From contig WEDG01007654.1 in assembly GCA_017591395.1 (NCBI GenBank), positions 1 through 64,000 on the forward strand: a stretch of DNA of 64,000 bases, read 5' to 3'. This document shows positions 45,521 to 57,292 of the stretch, piece by piece. The DNA comes from Schistocephalus solidus (lineage: Eukaryota > Platyhelminthes > Cestoda > Diphyllobothriidea > Diphyllobothriidae). The first letter of the stretch is position 1; the number at the start of each line of letters is the position of its first letter. Under the pieces are notes generated by a model, which saw nothing but the letters and a program-made list of their open reading frames with translations, was not told where the DNA came from and ran no database searches. Position numbers and translations under genes: made by a program.

Positions 45521-45617
45521 GAGACTGAATATATCTTGTGAAATATCCAGCAATAATCGCCATGTGGAAGAAAGAACCAAAAATCTTCAGAAATCAAGGG
45601 AAGAAAACAAGATTAAA

Positions 45618-46080
45618 ATGATGTACACAAATGTGCCGTAGCTATTGAACAAATTGAATGAAATCAAACTGGTCGTGGAACATTTACAACCTGACTTCAT
45701 AGCTCTAACTGAAACATGGTTAATTGAACAAATCGCAGACACAGAAGTAAGAATAGATGGTTTTCAGCTTATCCGCCTGGATAGAAACGGACGTAGGGGT
45801 GGAGGAATCGCAATTTTCATATTACAAGGCATTGACTTCATTCCGGATGGGCCCTCGCCAAATAGGAACTGGTCTTGCGAAATACTTAGTCGTAAACTGA
45901 AAGTCCAAAACCAACCAGACCTCCATATTGCCGTGGTATATCGACCCCAGGACAGCGAACGGACACTGACGAAGCACTCATCATAGAGGTAAACGAATCT
46001 GCCGTAGCAAACACTTATTAGTACTTGGAGCCTTCAAAGCTCCTGATATCGATTGGGTGTCAATGTACTGCTCTCGATCG
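45618..46080 (+). pseudogene. Family A endonuclease (EEP), copy 2
   Basis: Reads MMYTNVP, stop, then LNKLNEIKLVVEHLQPDFIA, LTETWL, GFQLIRLDRNGRRGGGIAIF and VVYRPQDSERT; after a shift, GAFKAPDIDWVSM. It keeps the catalytic LTETW, the D/R block, YRP and the DxxW site, although GDFN is changed to GAFK, removing the usual Asp-Asn pair. Copy 1 has lost this part entirely. Confidence 0.75.
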
Positions 46081-46110
46081 GAAAATTCATTCGAATATAT
46101 ATAACTTCAG

Positions 46111-46791
46111 TTGGTAGAGAAATTCTGCCCACTTAAAAGGCAATCATACGTCTCCCGACCCGAGCGGGTGACATCGGAAATAAAAATTAATCTCAAGAAT
46201 AAAAGAAGACTGTGGAGAACATATGCTAGATATCAACAACCCGAACATTTTTCCGTTTTTAAGAAACAAAGAAATCGGAGAAAAGAAAGATCAGCCTTTG
46301 AGTCAGAAATAGTCAAAGGCATACCAAAAATTTGCTTACATTAATAAAGCAAAACGAAATCGCGACTGCATTCCTTGTCTTAAAGACAATCAGGAAAACA
46401 GGTTAACTGATAACTCTGATAAGACTAGCCTCTGATCCAATATCTTTATGTCCGTGTAAACCGTGGACAAAATCATTAAAAATAGGTTTATCAGTTAATG
46501 CGGTCTACATTGACTTTAGCAAAGCCTTTGACAGGGTTCCAAACAGACGTCTGATCTGCAAGCTGCGTAAAATGGGTGTGACTGTCAACCTACACAAATA
46601 GTTGGCCGACTTTCTCACAGGCAGGCGCCAGCGTGTTTGTATTGGAGACGCCAAGTCTCACTGGGAAACCATTCACAGTGGAGTTCCGCAGGGCAGCGTT
46701 CTGAGTGCCATTTTGTTTCTGATATACGTGAACGACTGCGTTGATTGTCCGACATGCGAGATGGTAATGTTCGCTGACGAGCTGAAGTTAT
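46111..46791 (+). pseudogene. Family A RT remnant, copy 2
   Basis: Linker VEKFCPLKRQS through SEIVKGIPK, then the join near 46,458 to YIDFSKAFDRVPNRRLICKL (motif A), VPQGSVLSAILFLIYVND (motif B) and VMFADELKL (motif C, with the second catalytic Asp changed to Glu). A stop interrupts HK-LADFL at about 46,600. Truncated by the family B insertion or breakpoint at 46,791. Confidence 0.8.
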
Positions 46792-47654
46792 AAATAAATA
46801 AATAAATAAATTGTATATTTAAGGCCCAGAGAGCCCCATCATTACAAACTGAATATCGTGGTTTAAATAAATACAAAGTGGATAATTGCTGCACTATGTG
46901 AGCATCCATATGAACAGCAGAATTGAGTAGTATGGTAAACATATCCGATTCAAAACATTTTGCCATTTTTAAAACAATAGTCAACAATCTTTGGCATATA
47001 TGGTGAACTGGAAAAGAAGCAGTAAAAAAACTCCTAGGGTTAATTTGGAGGCGGAGTTCGGCGAGCCGCCAATTTAAAAAAAATAGGAGAAAAAAACTGC
47101 TTCAATAAAACATTAATAGCTAAATGCAATGGGATAGCATTATGATGTTGCTGACTACTTATAAGGGTTCGGGACGCTCCTTGTCGGGTGAGAGATAATA
47201 TAGCAGTCAGAGCTACTGTTTATAAACACCAGTGGAGGTGAGAGAGGACGAACTCATCGTAGACAACATGGTCAAAACGAAGAGGGGACAGTAGAGGCCA
47301 CGAGATCATCATCGAAATGCGACCTTGCTGACTGCATAGTCCATCACCAAAGAGGCGAAACCATCAAACCCGCCTCGATCATCAACAGAACCTCGAAAAC
47401 ATCGTCAGGGTTGCGAATTCGGAGAAAAGTATCAAGGTTGTCAATAGTTGGCAATGCTAGTTTAAAAATTGGGGAAGAAATGTGAATGCAAATATTGACT
47501 CTGCAGAGGATGATGGAAATATAATTAGATACCAATATAATATCAAGGGAGCTGCCTCAACTACCAGGAGGAACCTTTTCAAAGTCCAAAAGTTGCGAGT
47601 TTGGGAAGGAAAAAGACAATAAGGACTTTATATCTTCCGAAGTTAAATGTTTGC

Positions 47655-48776
47655 TTAATTTGGTTTTGAAAATAGCAAATGTAGACGGCAACCTAATTTG
47701 CAGTGGAAGATTATTCCAGATGAAAGCATATTTGGAGGCAAAAACTGAGACCGGTTAGTTGTGGAGCTACGGGGAAGTGAAATGATCATAAAATAATTAC
47801 TAGTGGCATAGGGTCGATCTACCGGAGTGAGAGCGTTTATTCGTGGGAGATTTGGGCTAGAGTTAACGCGAAACAGGAAGCAGAGACCGGCTTCGAGTCT
47901 TCTAACCCAGAGAAATCTAATGTTTGCTAAATGGCATCTATCCGTATAAGAGATACTGGATCCAGGAAGAGAAAATAGTCTTCGAGTAAAAACCCTCTGA
48001 ACGTTTTCAATCTTACTGCGGTCAGAGGCATTCATCAGCCCAAAGAGGGAACAGCAGTATTCTAGGATAGGAAGAACAAACATGCAGTACAGGTTTAACT
48101 TTATTTCCGGTAGGAAAAAATTATGTGATATAAAACCACATATCTGTGCAGCCTTTGCAGAAATTCGATCTGCATGAGGCGATAATGCTAGCTTATTCGT
48201 GTAACTTAGACCTAAGTCTTTTATGGTTGATCGTTCTAAAAGAGTACTATTTTGAAATACTAGGGGTCCAGGAAGCTTGGCGGGGCCAAAACACATGAAA
48301 CTGCTCTTGGATGGAGAAAATTCCATCTGCCAAGTACAGCTCCAACGTGAGAGCATAAGTAGATCAGTGTTGCTTTTATCCACGCAACTATTAGCAGTGT
48401 CTTTAGAAAATGAATAAATGCACTTGAGATCGTCAGCGTAAACGAAATTTTGTGAATTTGTGAGTAAAGTTGAAATTTCGTTTATGTACAGAATGAAGAG
48501 AAGGGGACCTAGAACCGTTCCTTGAAAAACGCCACTCGTGATTGACTGAGGCCTCGAATAGCTATTAACTACTAAGGCCTTCTGGCTGCGGTTAGACAAG
48601 TAGGAACAAATGAAGTCAAGGAGAGGAGGCCGGATGCCCAGAGCTTGCAGTTTCACCTGAAGACGTCTGTGTGGTACCTTGTCAAAGGCTTTGCTCAGGT
48701 CAAAGTAGATCACAACCAATGACAGCTGCTCATTACGAAGGGAAGTGACGAGGTTAAGAAAAGCTAAGTGACACAC
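47655..48776 (-). CDS. Family B reverse transcriptase, open 373-codon segment
   Basis: An uninterrupted frame holding the palm of a non-LTR reverse transcriptase: motif A YFDLSKAFDKVPHRR (residues 24-38), motif B SGVFQGTVLGPLLF (81-94), catalytic YADD (113-116), then a thumb with WQMEFSPSKSSFMCFGP and a C-terminal ILEYCCSLFGLMNASDR. The ATG at 48,776 is internal; the real frame extends upstream with breaks (FLPW-SCEVCHLAFLNLV). The last 30 or so residues (after NRSQF) are out of frame relative to copy 3. Reaction in the family: cDNA synthesis primed at nicked chromosomal DNA. All three catalytic acidic residues appear present, but the element lacks an endonuclease. Confidence 0.85.
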   Translation of the reverse strand: MCHLAFLNLVTSLRNEQLSLVVIYFDLSKAFDKVPHRRLQVKLQALGIRPPLLDFICSYLSNRSQKALVVNSYSRPQSITSGVFQGTVLGPLLFILYINEISTLLTNSQNFVYADDLKCIYSFSKDTANSCVDKSNTDLLMLSRWSCTWQMEFSPSKSSFMCFGPAKLPGPLVFQNSTLLERSTIKDLGLSYTNKLALSPHADRISAKAAQICGFISHNFFLPEIKLNLYCMFVLPILEYCCSLFGLMNASDRSKIENVQRVFTRRLFSLPGSSISYTDRCHLANIRFLWVRRLEAGLCFLFRVNSSPNLPRINALTPVDRPYATSNYFMIISLPRSSTTNRSQFLPPNMLSSGIIFHCKLGCRLHLLFSKPN

Positions 48777-49286
48777 TTCGCATGATCTCCAAGGTAGAAA
48801 ACCATATTGCGAATCGCTTAAGAGCTTATTTGCTAGGCAAAAGTCGAGAATTTGATTTAAAAATAATTTTTTAAAGAAGTTTTGCTAGAGCCGGGGTTTT
48901 TTGAACGCCTTGATAATTATTTACGTCCGAACGAGATCCTGACTTGAAGACAGGAAGAATAATAGATGTCTTCCATGAGTCAGGAAAGAATCCGTTTAGA
49001 AGATAAACTGAGAATATATGGCTAAGTAATCGGGGGAAGCTCGGCACTCTCTTAATAACTGAGTTTGGAAAACCGTCAGTCCCCGAAGAGTGCGAGTTTT
49101 TTAGACAAATTATTTGTTTACGAATTAGTTCTATGGAGAAATCAATGGTGCTGATAACATTCAATGAGGATGCCTGAAACGTCGGTACCGGTTCAGATTC
49201 CATCGTAAGATGATTTGCAAAGAACGCACTAAACAGTTCTGCCTTGTCAGAGTCTTCGAGAACGAAGTTCTTGTCTTTGTTTAGTA
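48777..49286 (-). pseudogene. Family B RT N-terminal region, frameshifted
   Basis: Upstream part: LEDSDKAELFSAFFANHLTM, FSIELIRKQIICLKNSHSSG, SVIKRVPSFPRLLSHIFSVY, DSWKTSIILPVFKSGSRSDV, then NYQGVQKTPALAKLL. These are the RT finger motifs of Jockey/CR1-type elements. Near 48,870 the frame shifts, so the link to the 373-codon frame is broken. The 5' end at 49,286 is the truncation point. Confidence 0.8.
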
Positions 49287-49592
49287 ATGGAGGAATTTCC
49301 TAACCTTACAGGCCGACGTCTTGGGACTCGCATCAACGAACATAAGGTAGTCAATGGCCGACGTGACCCCTTCTCACTCGTGTTTGCGCACTCCCTTGGA
49401 TGCGACCATCGCTTCAATTGGGACTGTACCGAAGTAATCGCCGTGGCCAACAGCAAACCAGCTCGAGAATTCCTCGAAGCTTGGCACTCTGGCACAACTT
49501 GCATTAACTGCCACGTTTACCTAGATGCTCATTACGAAGGATTAAGTGCGCGATTTACTAACGAGCGCCCAGCCCCTAACAACGACTGCTAA
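49287..49592 (+). pseudogene. Penelope-like GIY-YIG C-terminal fragment
   Basis: 101 codons: LTGRRLGTRINEHKVVNGRR, FAHSLGCDHRFNWDCTEVIA, ANSKPAREFLEAWHSGTTCI and LDAHYEGLSARFTNERPAP, then a stop. This is the part of the GIY-YIG endonuclease domain after the GIY/YIG strands: the R of TGRRLGTR, the conserved H, and the Glu of REFLEAW. Penelope-like elements use this nuclease with their RT to insert. The N-terminal RT and the GIY-YIG strand itself are absent, so it is inactive. The ATG is not a native start. Confidence 0.75.
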
Positions 49593-49970
49593 TCCTTGCG
49601 GCGTTTTAATCTAACTTTTTGCCAACCTCACCTCGCACATGGTGAACCGCAATGAAACATTCCGACACCTCCAACCGACGCAGTGCCCGGAACCATGATC
49701 GCTAATCTAGCCAACCGTAGTTACTCGCCGCCCACCTCCCCCCTCCCAAACAAGCCAATGTAATTGTTCTCTACTCACCTGCCCTGTCCCAAAACATGCC
49801 CCGATTAATTGTCCACCCACTACCCACTCATACGAGCTGTTTGTTTGCCACTATCGGTCCTGTCGCGCCACTTCACTTTCTCCTCTGTTCATTTCGTCTG
49901 ACGACGAGTTCGTCTCACCAACTTGAAAATTTACGAGTACAACTCCATTGCCCGAAGAGCCTTTTTCCTT

Positions 49971-49987
49971 ATATATATATATATATT
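49971..49987. repeat. (AT)n microsatellite
   Basis: Eight and a half AT dinucleotides at the end of the Penelope-like 3' UTR, probably part of its tail. Confidence 0.9.
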
Positions 49988-50010
49988 AGAGGAAACGGGT
50001 GCATACTAAT

Positions 50011-51060
50011 GCCCGATGTCGTAGAGGATCCTTAGGGCATGGAAAGGACTCGCGGAGGGAAGTTTTCACGAAGTCACCACGTAGTTGTTCGCAATTGAAA
50101 GGCTGCAAATCACGTTCAGCCAGCCTGGCTTCCTAAGGCAGATATCCAAGATTCTTAGCCAGTTTTGTCACTCTCGCCTGCATTTTTTCCAACCGTAAAA
50201 ACTTCTCAAATTCGGACACCAGGCTTGGATGGCATAACCTAAGTGGGGCCTTACAAATGCCCCTTAGTTTTTTTCCTAATATTTCCTTATTCATCCGCAC
50301 AAATAACACCGGTGTTGCGCATTTAGCTGCCTTTAGACACCGTTAAGTTTGTTTGAATGCGGAGGTTCTTAAAACACCGAGGTTCTGATTTTCCTCTGCA
50401 GTTGAAAGGGGCTGCTAATCAAGAAGTTTTCGGAAGGAATCCTCTTAATTTTTCTTTCTAGTAGGGAGTCTTAGGTCCATTTGCTTGCCAAAGTTTCATT
50501 TTAAGCCACAACGGCAGACCAACAGCTAAGAAGATTGAATCTCTCTTGACTCTGTTGGATCTGATGGCAGCCTAGGGTGTAACATCGTCAGTAAACATGA
50601 CGGTGTTGCAGCCCATGTGCTCGACAGAGTCCATTATGTAGACGAGAAAGAGCAATGGTTCTACAACTGAGCCTTGAGGGACACGAACTAGAACGGAGTT
50701 AGGGGTTGATTTCAAAGCAAGGATGCACATGGTGTGTGATCTTGCTGTGATTAAATCTGCGGTTTATGTCGGCGGCCTACCTCTTATTCTAATTTAAGAT
50801 AATTCGCAGATCAAGTGTTGGTGTGGGGCGCTATCGAATACCTTCTTGAAATATGTGTAGATGAGGCCCACCCTGTTATCTGCATCCATTGTGCCATTCC
50901 ATTGCTTGGTCGAGAGTAATCAACTGGAAAGATAAGAGCGGATTTGTCTGAAGGCATGTTAGAGCCCTCAGAGTAACTTTTTTTCTCTTCCAGTAACTTC
51001 AGTGTGGCCTTTTTAAGTATATTTTCTAATGAGATTGATGGCGCACAAGACATTTTATAT
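50011..51060 (-). pseudogene. Non-LTR RT remnant, family D (heavily decayed)
   Basis: On the minus strand, in order with many frame changes: LENILKKATLKLLEEKKSYS (fingers end), VGLIYTYFKKVFDSAPHQHL (motif A), VLVRVPQGSVVEPLLFLVYI (motif B), NTVMFTDDVTP (motif C, FTDD), AFVRPHLGYAIQAW (thumb) and EARLAERDLQPFNCEQLRGD (C-terminal). The catalytic YADD equivalent keeps both Asp but has T for A. It is the most decayed RT in the window, hence probably the oldest insertion here. It sits tail-to-tail with PLE-1. Confidence 0.75.
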
Positions 51061-53247
51061 CAAATAACATTATTTTTATATTTTTACAGCAAATGCGAGT
51101 TAGGCTGCTGGGTCGAAAACTTTTTACATTAGTTCAATCCAAACCATGGTATATCACGTAGATATTTGCTGTTTTCCATTCGGGTTGCAGGCTCCCTAAG
51201 TCAAAGGATGAATGGAAGATATATGCTAGTGTTTACAACAACACTGTTGAACGTGGGCCGCGATCGTGTCCTTGTTTTTCAGTTGGTTATTTATAGTTTG
51301 GAATAAACTCTTGAGCTTATTTTCAGTCTACTGAATAATGCTGGATTAATAAATTTTTTTGTCTGTCGGATCCATTTTTACCACATTTCCTTGGCGAAGA
51401 AATTCCTCGAGTGTTTCTGGTACGCAGTTTCCCTGACTGTCTTCATTTCTAATTTTCTTCCATAATTACCTTTTAAGTTCTCCTGGTAACAAAGCAGGAC
51501 GACTAGTCATTTTTGTAACTACGGTAGACAATAACGTTAAATCAGATTCATTCAAATTGTCTTAAACCATCTCTAGTTGTCCCCTATATCCTTTGGACCG
51601 AACAGTCCCAATTAATTGGGCATCCATTCGTTCTTCATCGCAAATACACTTCGTCAATGTTAGATAAATAGTTCTTAAAAAATATGTCCAAGAAATTGTC
51701 GCTCTGGTTCTCTCTAAATCTTTTTGGTGACTTAACTTGTGCTGATTCCCAAATAAACTTGGTGCACCATCAACCGTACCAGTTTATGAGTCTATTGCAG
51801 GTGCTTTTAAATCTCCAGCACTGAGAACCACTTAGTGGCTATCTTATTCCTTGGAAGTCCGTATGAGGAATTTTTACGCCAAATTGGCAATGATTAGAGT
51901 AATGCGGGACTATGGTCTACGAGTTGCTGGTATCTGACGTTAGTTATAATAAGCATGTAACAAATACACTCCCCGTAGCGGAGAGTCTTGAAGGATCACG
52001 CCATATATTTTGAAAAACCGGAGATCGGTCAAAAAACAAAGTCATGAAACACTAACAAGAATCTCAAAAGTCTGACCCAATCCCTTTCGGCAAAGCATGG
52101 TCAAGTTCCATCCTGATTTTGTCACCCGGTGCTGAATAATTCAGAACTATTTTGCTGATCAATATTCATACAGAGCTTGAGTTAATATATTAAACGTGCT
52201 TTGACTGTGGCGGCTGGATCTCGTAGATATTAATTCACAGCTGAAAAAAGCATAATATGCCAGTGTATGGCAAATCATGTCAGCAACAATTTATTTTTTT
52301 GGCCTCGTTCCACTCCAGAGCTGCATTTTTCCCCCTGAAGAGCCCTAATAATCGGGTATATTCCTTTGTATCCGAAATCTTGTTAAACTTTCACTGCCAT
52401 TTCTGGAGGTTGTATTGACTTGAGGTAGGTATTTTACCACGGGATCTTACACTAATCAATTCAAGCCTCCGTTGATAGGATTCAATTGAATTCATCAGAT
52501 TAAGGGTTTTTATTGTGCAAAGGACCCTTTGCAGCTGTCCGAGGAAGCAGTAACCGCTGGTGACATCGTAGTGTACTCAGAAGATTTTAAGACAAGCATG
52601 AGAAAGAGAGAGCTAGAGCGATTGACTGTGGTATCAGCAACGTTAAAAAAACTGTGAGGAACAAACTTGACTTTCTTATATTAAGTGACACGTTGTAGTA
52701 TCGAAGTCATGTTGTGTCTAGTCCTCTATGACGCATTGACCGAGACGGGACATGTTCGAACTGGGCATAGCTGACTTCGAGCGTTTATATACAAGCGTGT
52801 CCGGTCTGAAGTCGGTGGACTGGCCACAGATCAACATATACAGAAGTCTTCAATATTTCCTTGCTGCAGGAGCCTTTACGGTGACATGTGAATAATCAGG
52901 AGAGATTTGAGTCCGAAGAAAATAATATCACAGGTGGCATTATTGGGCTGGCCACAGCCTCCAAAGAATAGGGTAGGGTAATTAAAAACTTTCACTTTTG
53001 CGTCATTCGTGCTATATTTTTATTCCCATGGAGCTTATAAAGTGGCATTCAAAAGTACTATTATTACTACCCCCCAAAAAACACATCCTATGCGTTTCAC
53101 GAAAACCTGGAAAAATGCAGGCAGATAAACCAGAATCACCTAGTGATACCTATTTGTCTTTTAGGAAAAAACGAGGATATGACTTTGAGTGACGTTGTTT
53201 CCCGTTTCGCTATTTAAATCCAAGCTTACTAGATTTCTTGAAACCCA
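51061..53247. other. Unassigned sequence
   Basis: No retroelement motif, satellite or tRNA-like box seen. Open frames are short and motif-free. Confidence 0.4.
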
Positions 53248-53265
53248 CCCCCCCCCCCCCCCCCC
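53248..53265. repeat. Poly(C) tract of 18
   Basis: Uninterrupted run of C after 'aaaccca'. Such homopolymers are length-unstable and often mis-sequenced. Confidence 0.95.
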
Positions 53266-54293
53266 AACTCCTAAATAACGACGAATTCAAATGTTAAGCA
53301 GAAGTATACGGTTCCATTCGGTCCCCACTGCGTTGCCGCAAACTGCAACCTTTAGGTTACCTTTGGAAGTTAGCTCAAGGCTACTTGTGATATTTGGGTG
53401 AATGGCGATTCTGTTACCGTATCCTGTCGGAAATGCGAGCCAAATAAGCTATTTCTGGCCGGAAATATACACCATGCTTGGAAGCGGATTGCGAGGAATT
53501 AAGATACACTTAGTTTATCGCAATGAGACTGGAATACTCTGCAATTTTATGCCCACATGCCCTGGCAACTGCAATGTCACCCTTAGCTTATCACTTATAC
53601 TCCCTAAATAGCTTCGGCAACCTCCGGGAATAGCGGCGTTTATGACTAATAATGGTCTATCTCCCAACCGCAAGAACTGGCACTAATGGAGGCGAAAGTT
53701 CGCCTTCCAGGTGTGTGTATAAGTGGAGAAGAAGAAGGTTGTTCGTTTACCGGAATCATGGCTTCACAATCTATCTTACGAATGTGTATTGTGAAACACG
53801 TGCCTCGCTCAGCATATCCCTCGCAGTTGCCCGACACCTGACGCCAGGTAAAAAGCAGCCCCACTTCTCCCCCTAGCGCGTATTTGCACGCGCGTACAAG
53901 TGACAGTTTGATTATTAGTCAATCACAGCTATCCAAACCCACCAATCAATTTCAAGGTCGACTCAGACATGCCCTCACTAAGGGCGCCAGGACGACTGCC
54001 CCCTCTCAATCTAGACGCCTGCTCTTGCGGTGCCGGACGTGTGCACGCGTCCTGCTGTCAAGTTCTTCCAACCCATTATCCCATTATTCCGTACAGGATT
54101 AATTACTCTGCCTTGTATTGCCCAACGTCGCCTCTTCCCATTCGTGGCCCTGAGAGTTGAGCTGTTGCAGCATTACGTGTCTATTACCGTACTTATAGCT
54201 AATTAGTTTGATTGGCCTTTCCAGAGGGCACTGTGACAACGAGAATACCCCCTGTGCTCGAACGGACGAAGGAAGTGTACATAAATACATCAA
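53266..54293. other. Unassigned sequence, possibly Penelope-related near 54.0 kb
   Basis: Nothing firm. The stretch around 54,030-54,100 ('gtgcacgcgtcctgctgtca' and onward to 'ccgtacaggattaa') weakly resembles 60,530-60,590 ('gacgtgtcctcgtccggaac' to 'gtacagaatacact'), just upstream of the PLE-2 end there, so it may be another PLE-2 piece. Confidence 0.3.
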
Positions 54294-54500
54294 TCATGAG
54301 CAAAGGGGCAGTCTGTTCGAACACTGGAAAAATTTATTTAGTTTTGGGATTTCTCAAACACGTGCAGGAGTCAGAGGTAGGAGTAGCAAAAAGGCGACGC
54401 TAATCGGGGTAAAAACCAATCAAGGATCACTGAGGCAAGTCTGGAGGTGACTGCACAGGTCTCTGTGCGCCGGCGCCAAATCGATACATCGATACATCTC
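54294..54500 (-). mobile_element. Penelope-like 3' end (PLE-2), minus copy
   Basis: On the minus strand it encodes RCIDLAPAHRDLCSHLQTC, the usual end of the Penelope-like ORF (family pattern D-APxxRALxSHLQ). A 3' UTR containing 'cctctgactcctgcacgtgt', 'tgttcgaacagactgccc' and 'tttgctcatg' follows. Homologous to 54,750-54,925 and 60,590-60,805. Confidence 0.7.
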
Positions 54501-54749
54501 ATAAACCACTGAGTAAATTTTTGCCGGACTAGATGTTGGCATCGCACGCCAGCCTAAATGTAAAATGCGCAGCAGGGTGTTAACACAAGATAGCGGTGTG
54601 ATGGGGCGACAAATTATGAGAAAGTTGCTGCCCACACCTACGAAACGGGCCAGGAGTCAACTTCACAGCCATGAGGATAATCGCCCACGCCAGAGACAAG
54701 AGGAGTCCCGAATTGCTTGAAGTCTGTTACATGGAGGCGAACTCAATCA
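54501..54749. other. Spacer between head-to-head PLE-2 ends
   Basis: Contains 'tcgatacatcgatacatctc' at its left edge (54,480-54,499). No other feature seen. Confidence 0.4.
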
Positions 54750-54925
54750 ATCAATTTATCGATTTGGCGCCGATCAACAGAGTCCTACGCAGTCACCTCC
54801 AGTTATCATTTTTTTGCTACTGCTATCTCTGATCATGGTCTCCTGCAAGAGTTTGAAAGCCCAGATTAATACAAAAAATTTCCGGTGTTTGAACAGACTT
54901 ATCCTTTGCTCATACGAGCTCTTGT
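54750..54925 (+). mobile_element. Penelope-like 3' end (PLE-2), plus copy
   Basis: Encodes QFIDLAPINRVLRSHLQL followed by the same 3' UTR: 'gatcatggtctcctgcaaga', 'gtttgaaagcccagattaat', 'tttgaacagacttatccttt', 'gctcatacgag'. With the minus copy at 54,294-54,500 it forms a diverging, head-to-head pair. Confidence 0.7.

Positions 54926-57292
<2,367 letters not shown>

Larger units (their letters stand above)
44727..46791 (+). mobile_element. Non-LTR family A, copy 2 (internally deleted, 3' end lost)
   Basis: Collinear with copy 1: ORF1-like part, endonuclease with its first half kept (45,618-46,080), and an RT linker (46,111). A deletion of about 470 bp removes the fingers (joined at about 46,458), then motif A, motif B and motif C follow. 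It stops at 46,791, where the (AAAT)n tail of a minus-strand family B element begins. The sequence beyond motif C is absent. Confidence 0.85.
46792..49286 (-). mobile_element. Non-LTR family B, copy 4 (longest)
   Basis: Minus-strand element. The 3' tail is (AAAT)n at 46,792-46,811, the 3' UTR runs to about 47,575, and the RT region to 49,286, where it ends abruptly against a Penelope-like fragment. It includes RT fingers (SSGTDGFPNSVIKR), palm and thumb. The endonuclease and ORF1 are missing (5' truncation). 'ggcctcgaatagctattaac' and neighbours match copy 3. Confidence 0.9.
49287..49990 (+). mobile_element. Penelope-like element, 3' portion (PLE-1)
   Basis: The coding end (49,287-49,592) is followed by about 390 bp of C-rich 3' UTR ('cctcacctcgcacatggtga', 'gtctgacgacgagttcgtct') and an (AT)n tail at 49,971-49,987. 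The 5' boundary abuts family B copy 4 without spacer. Confidence 0.7.
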
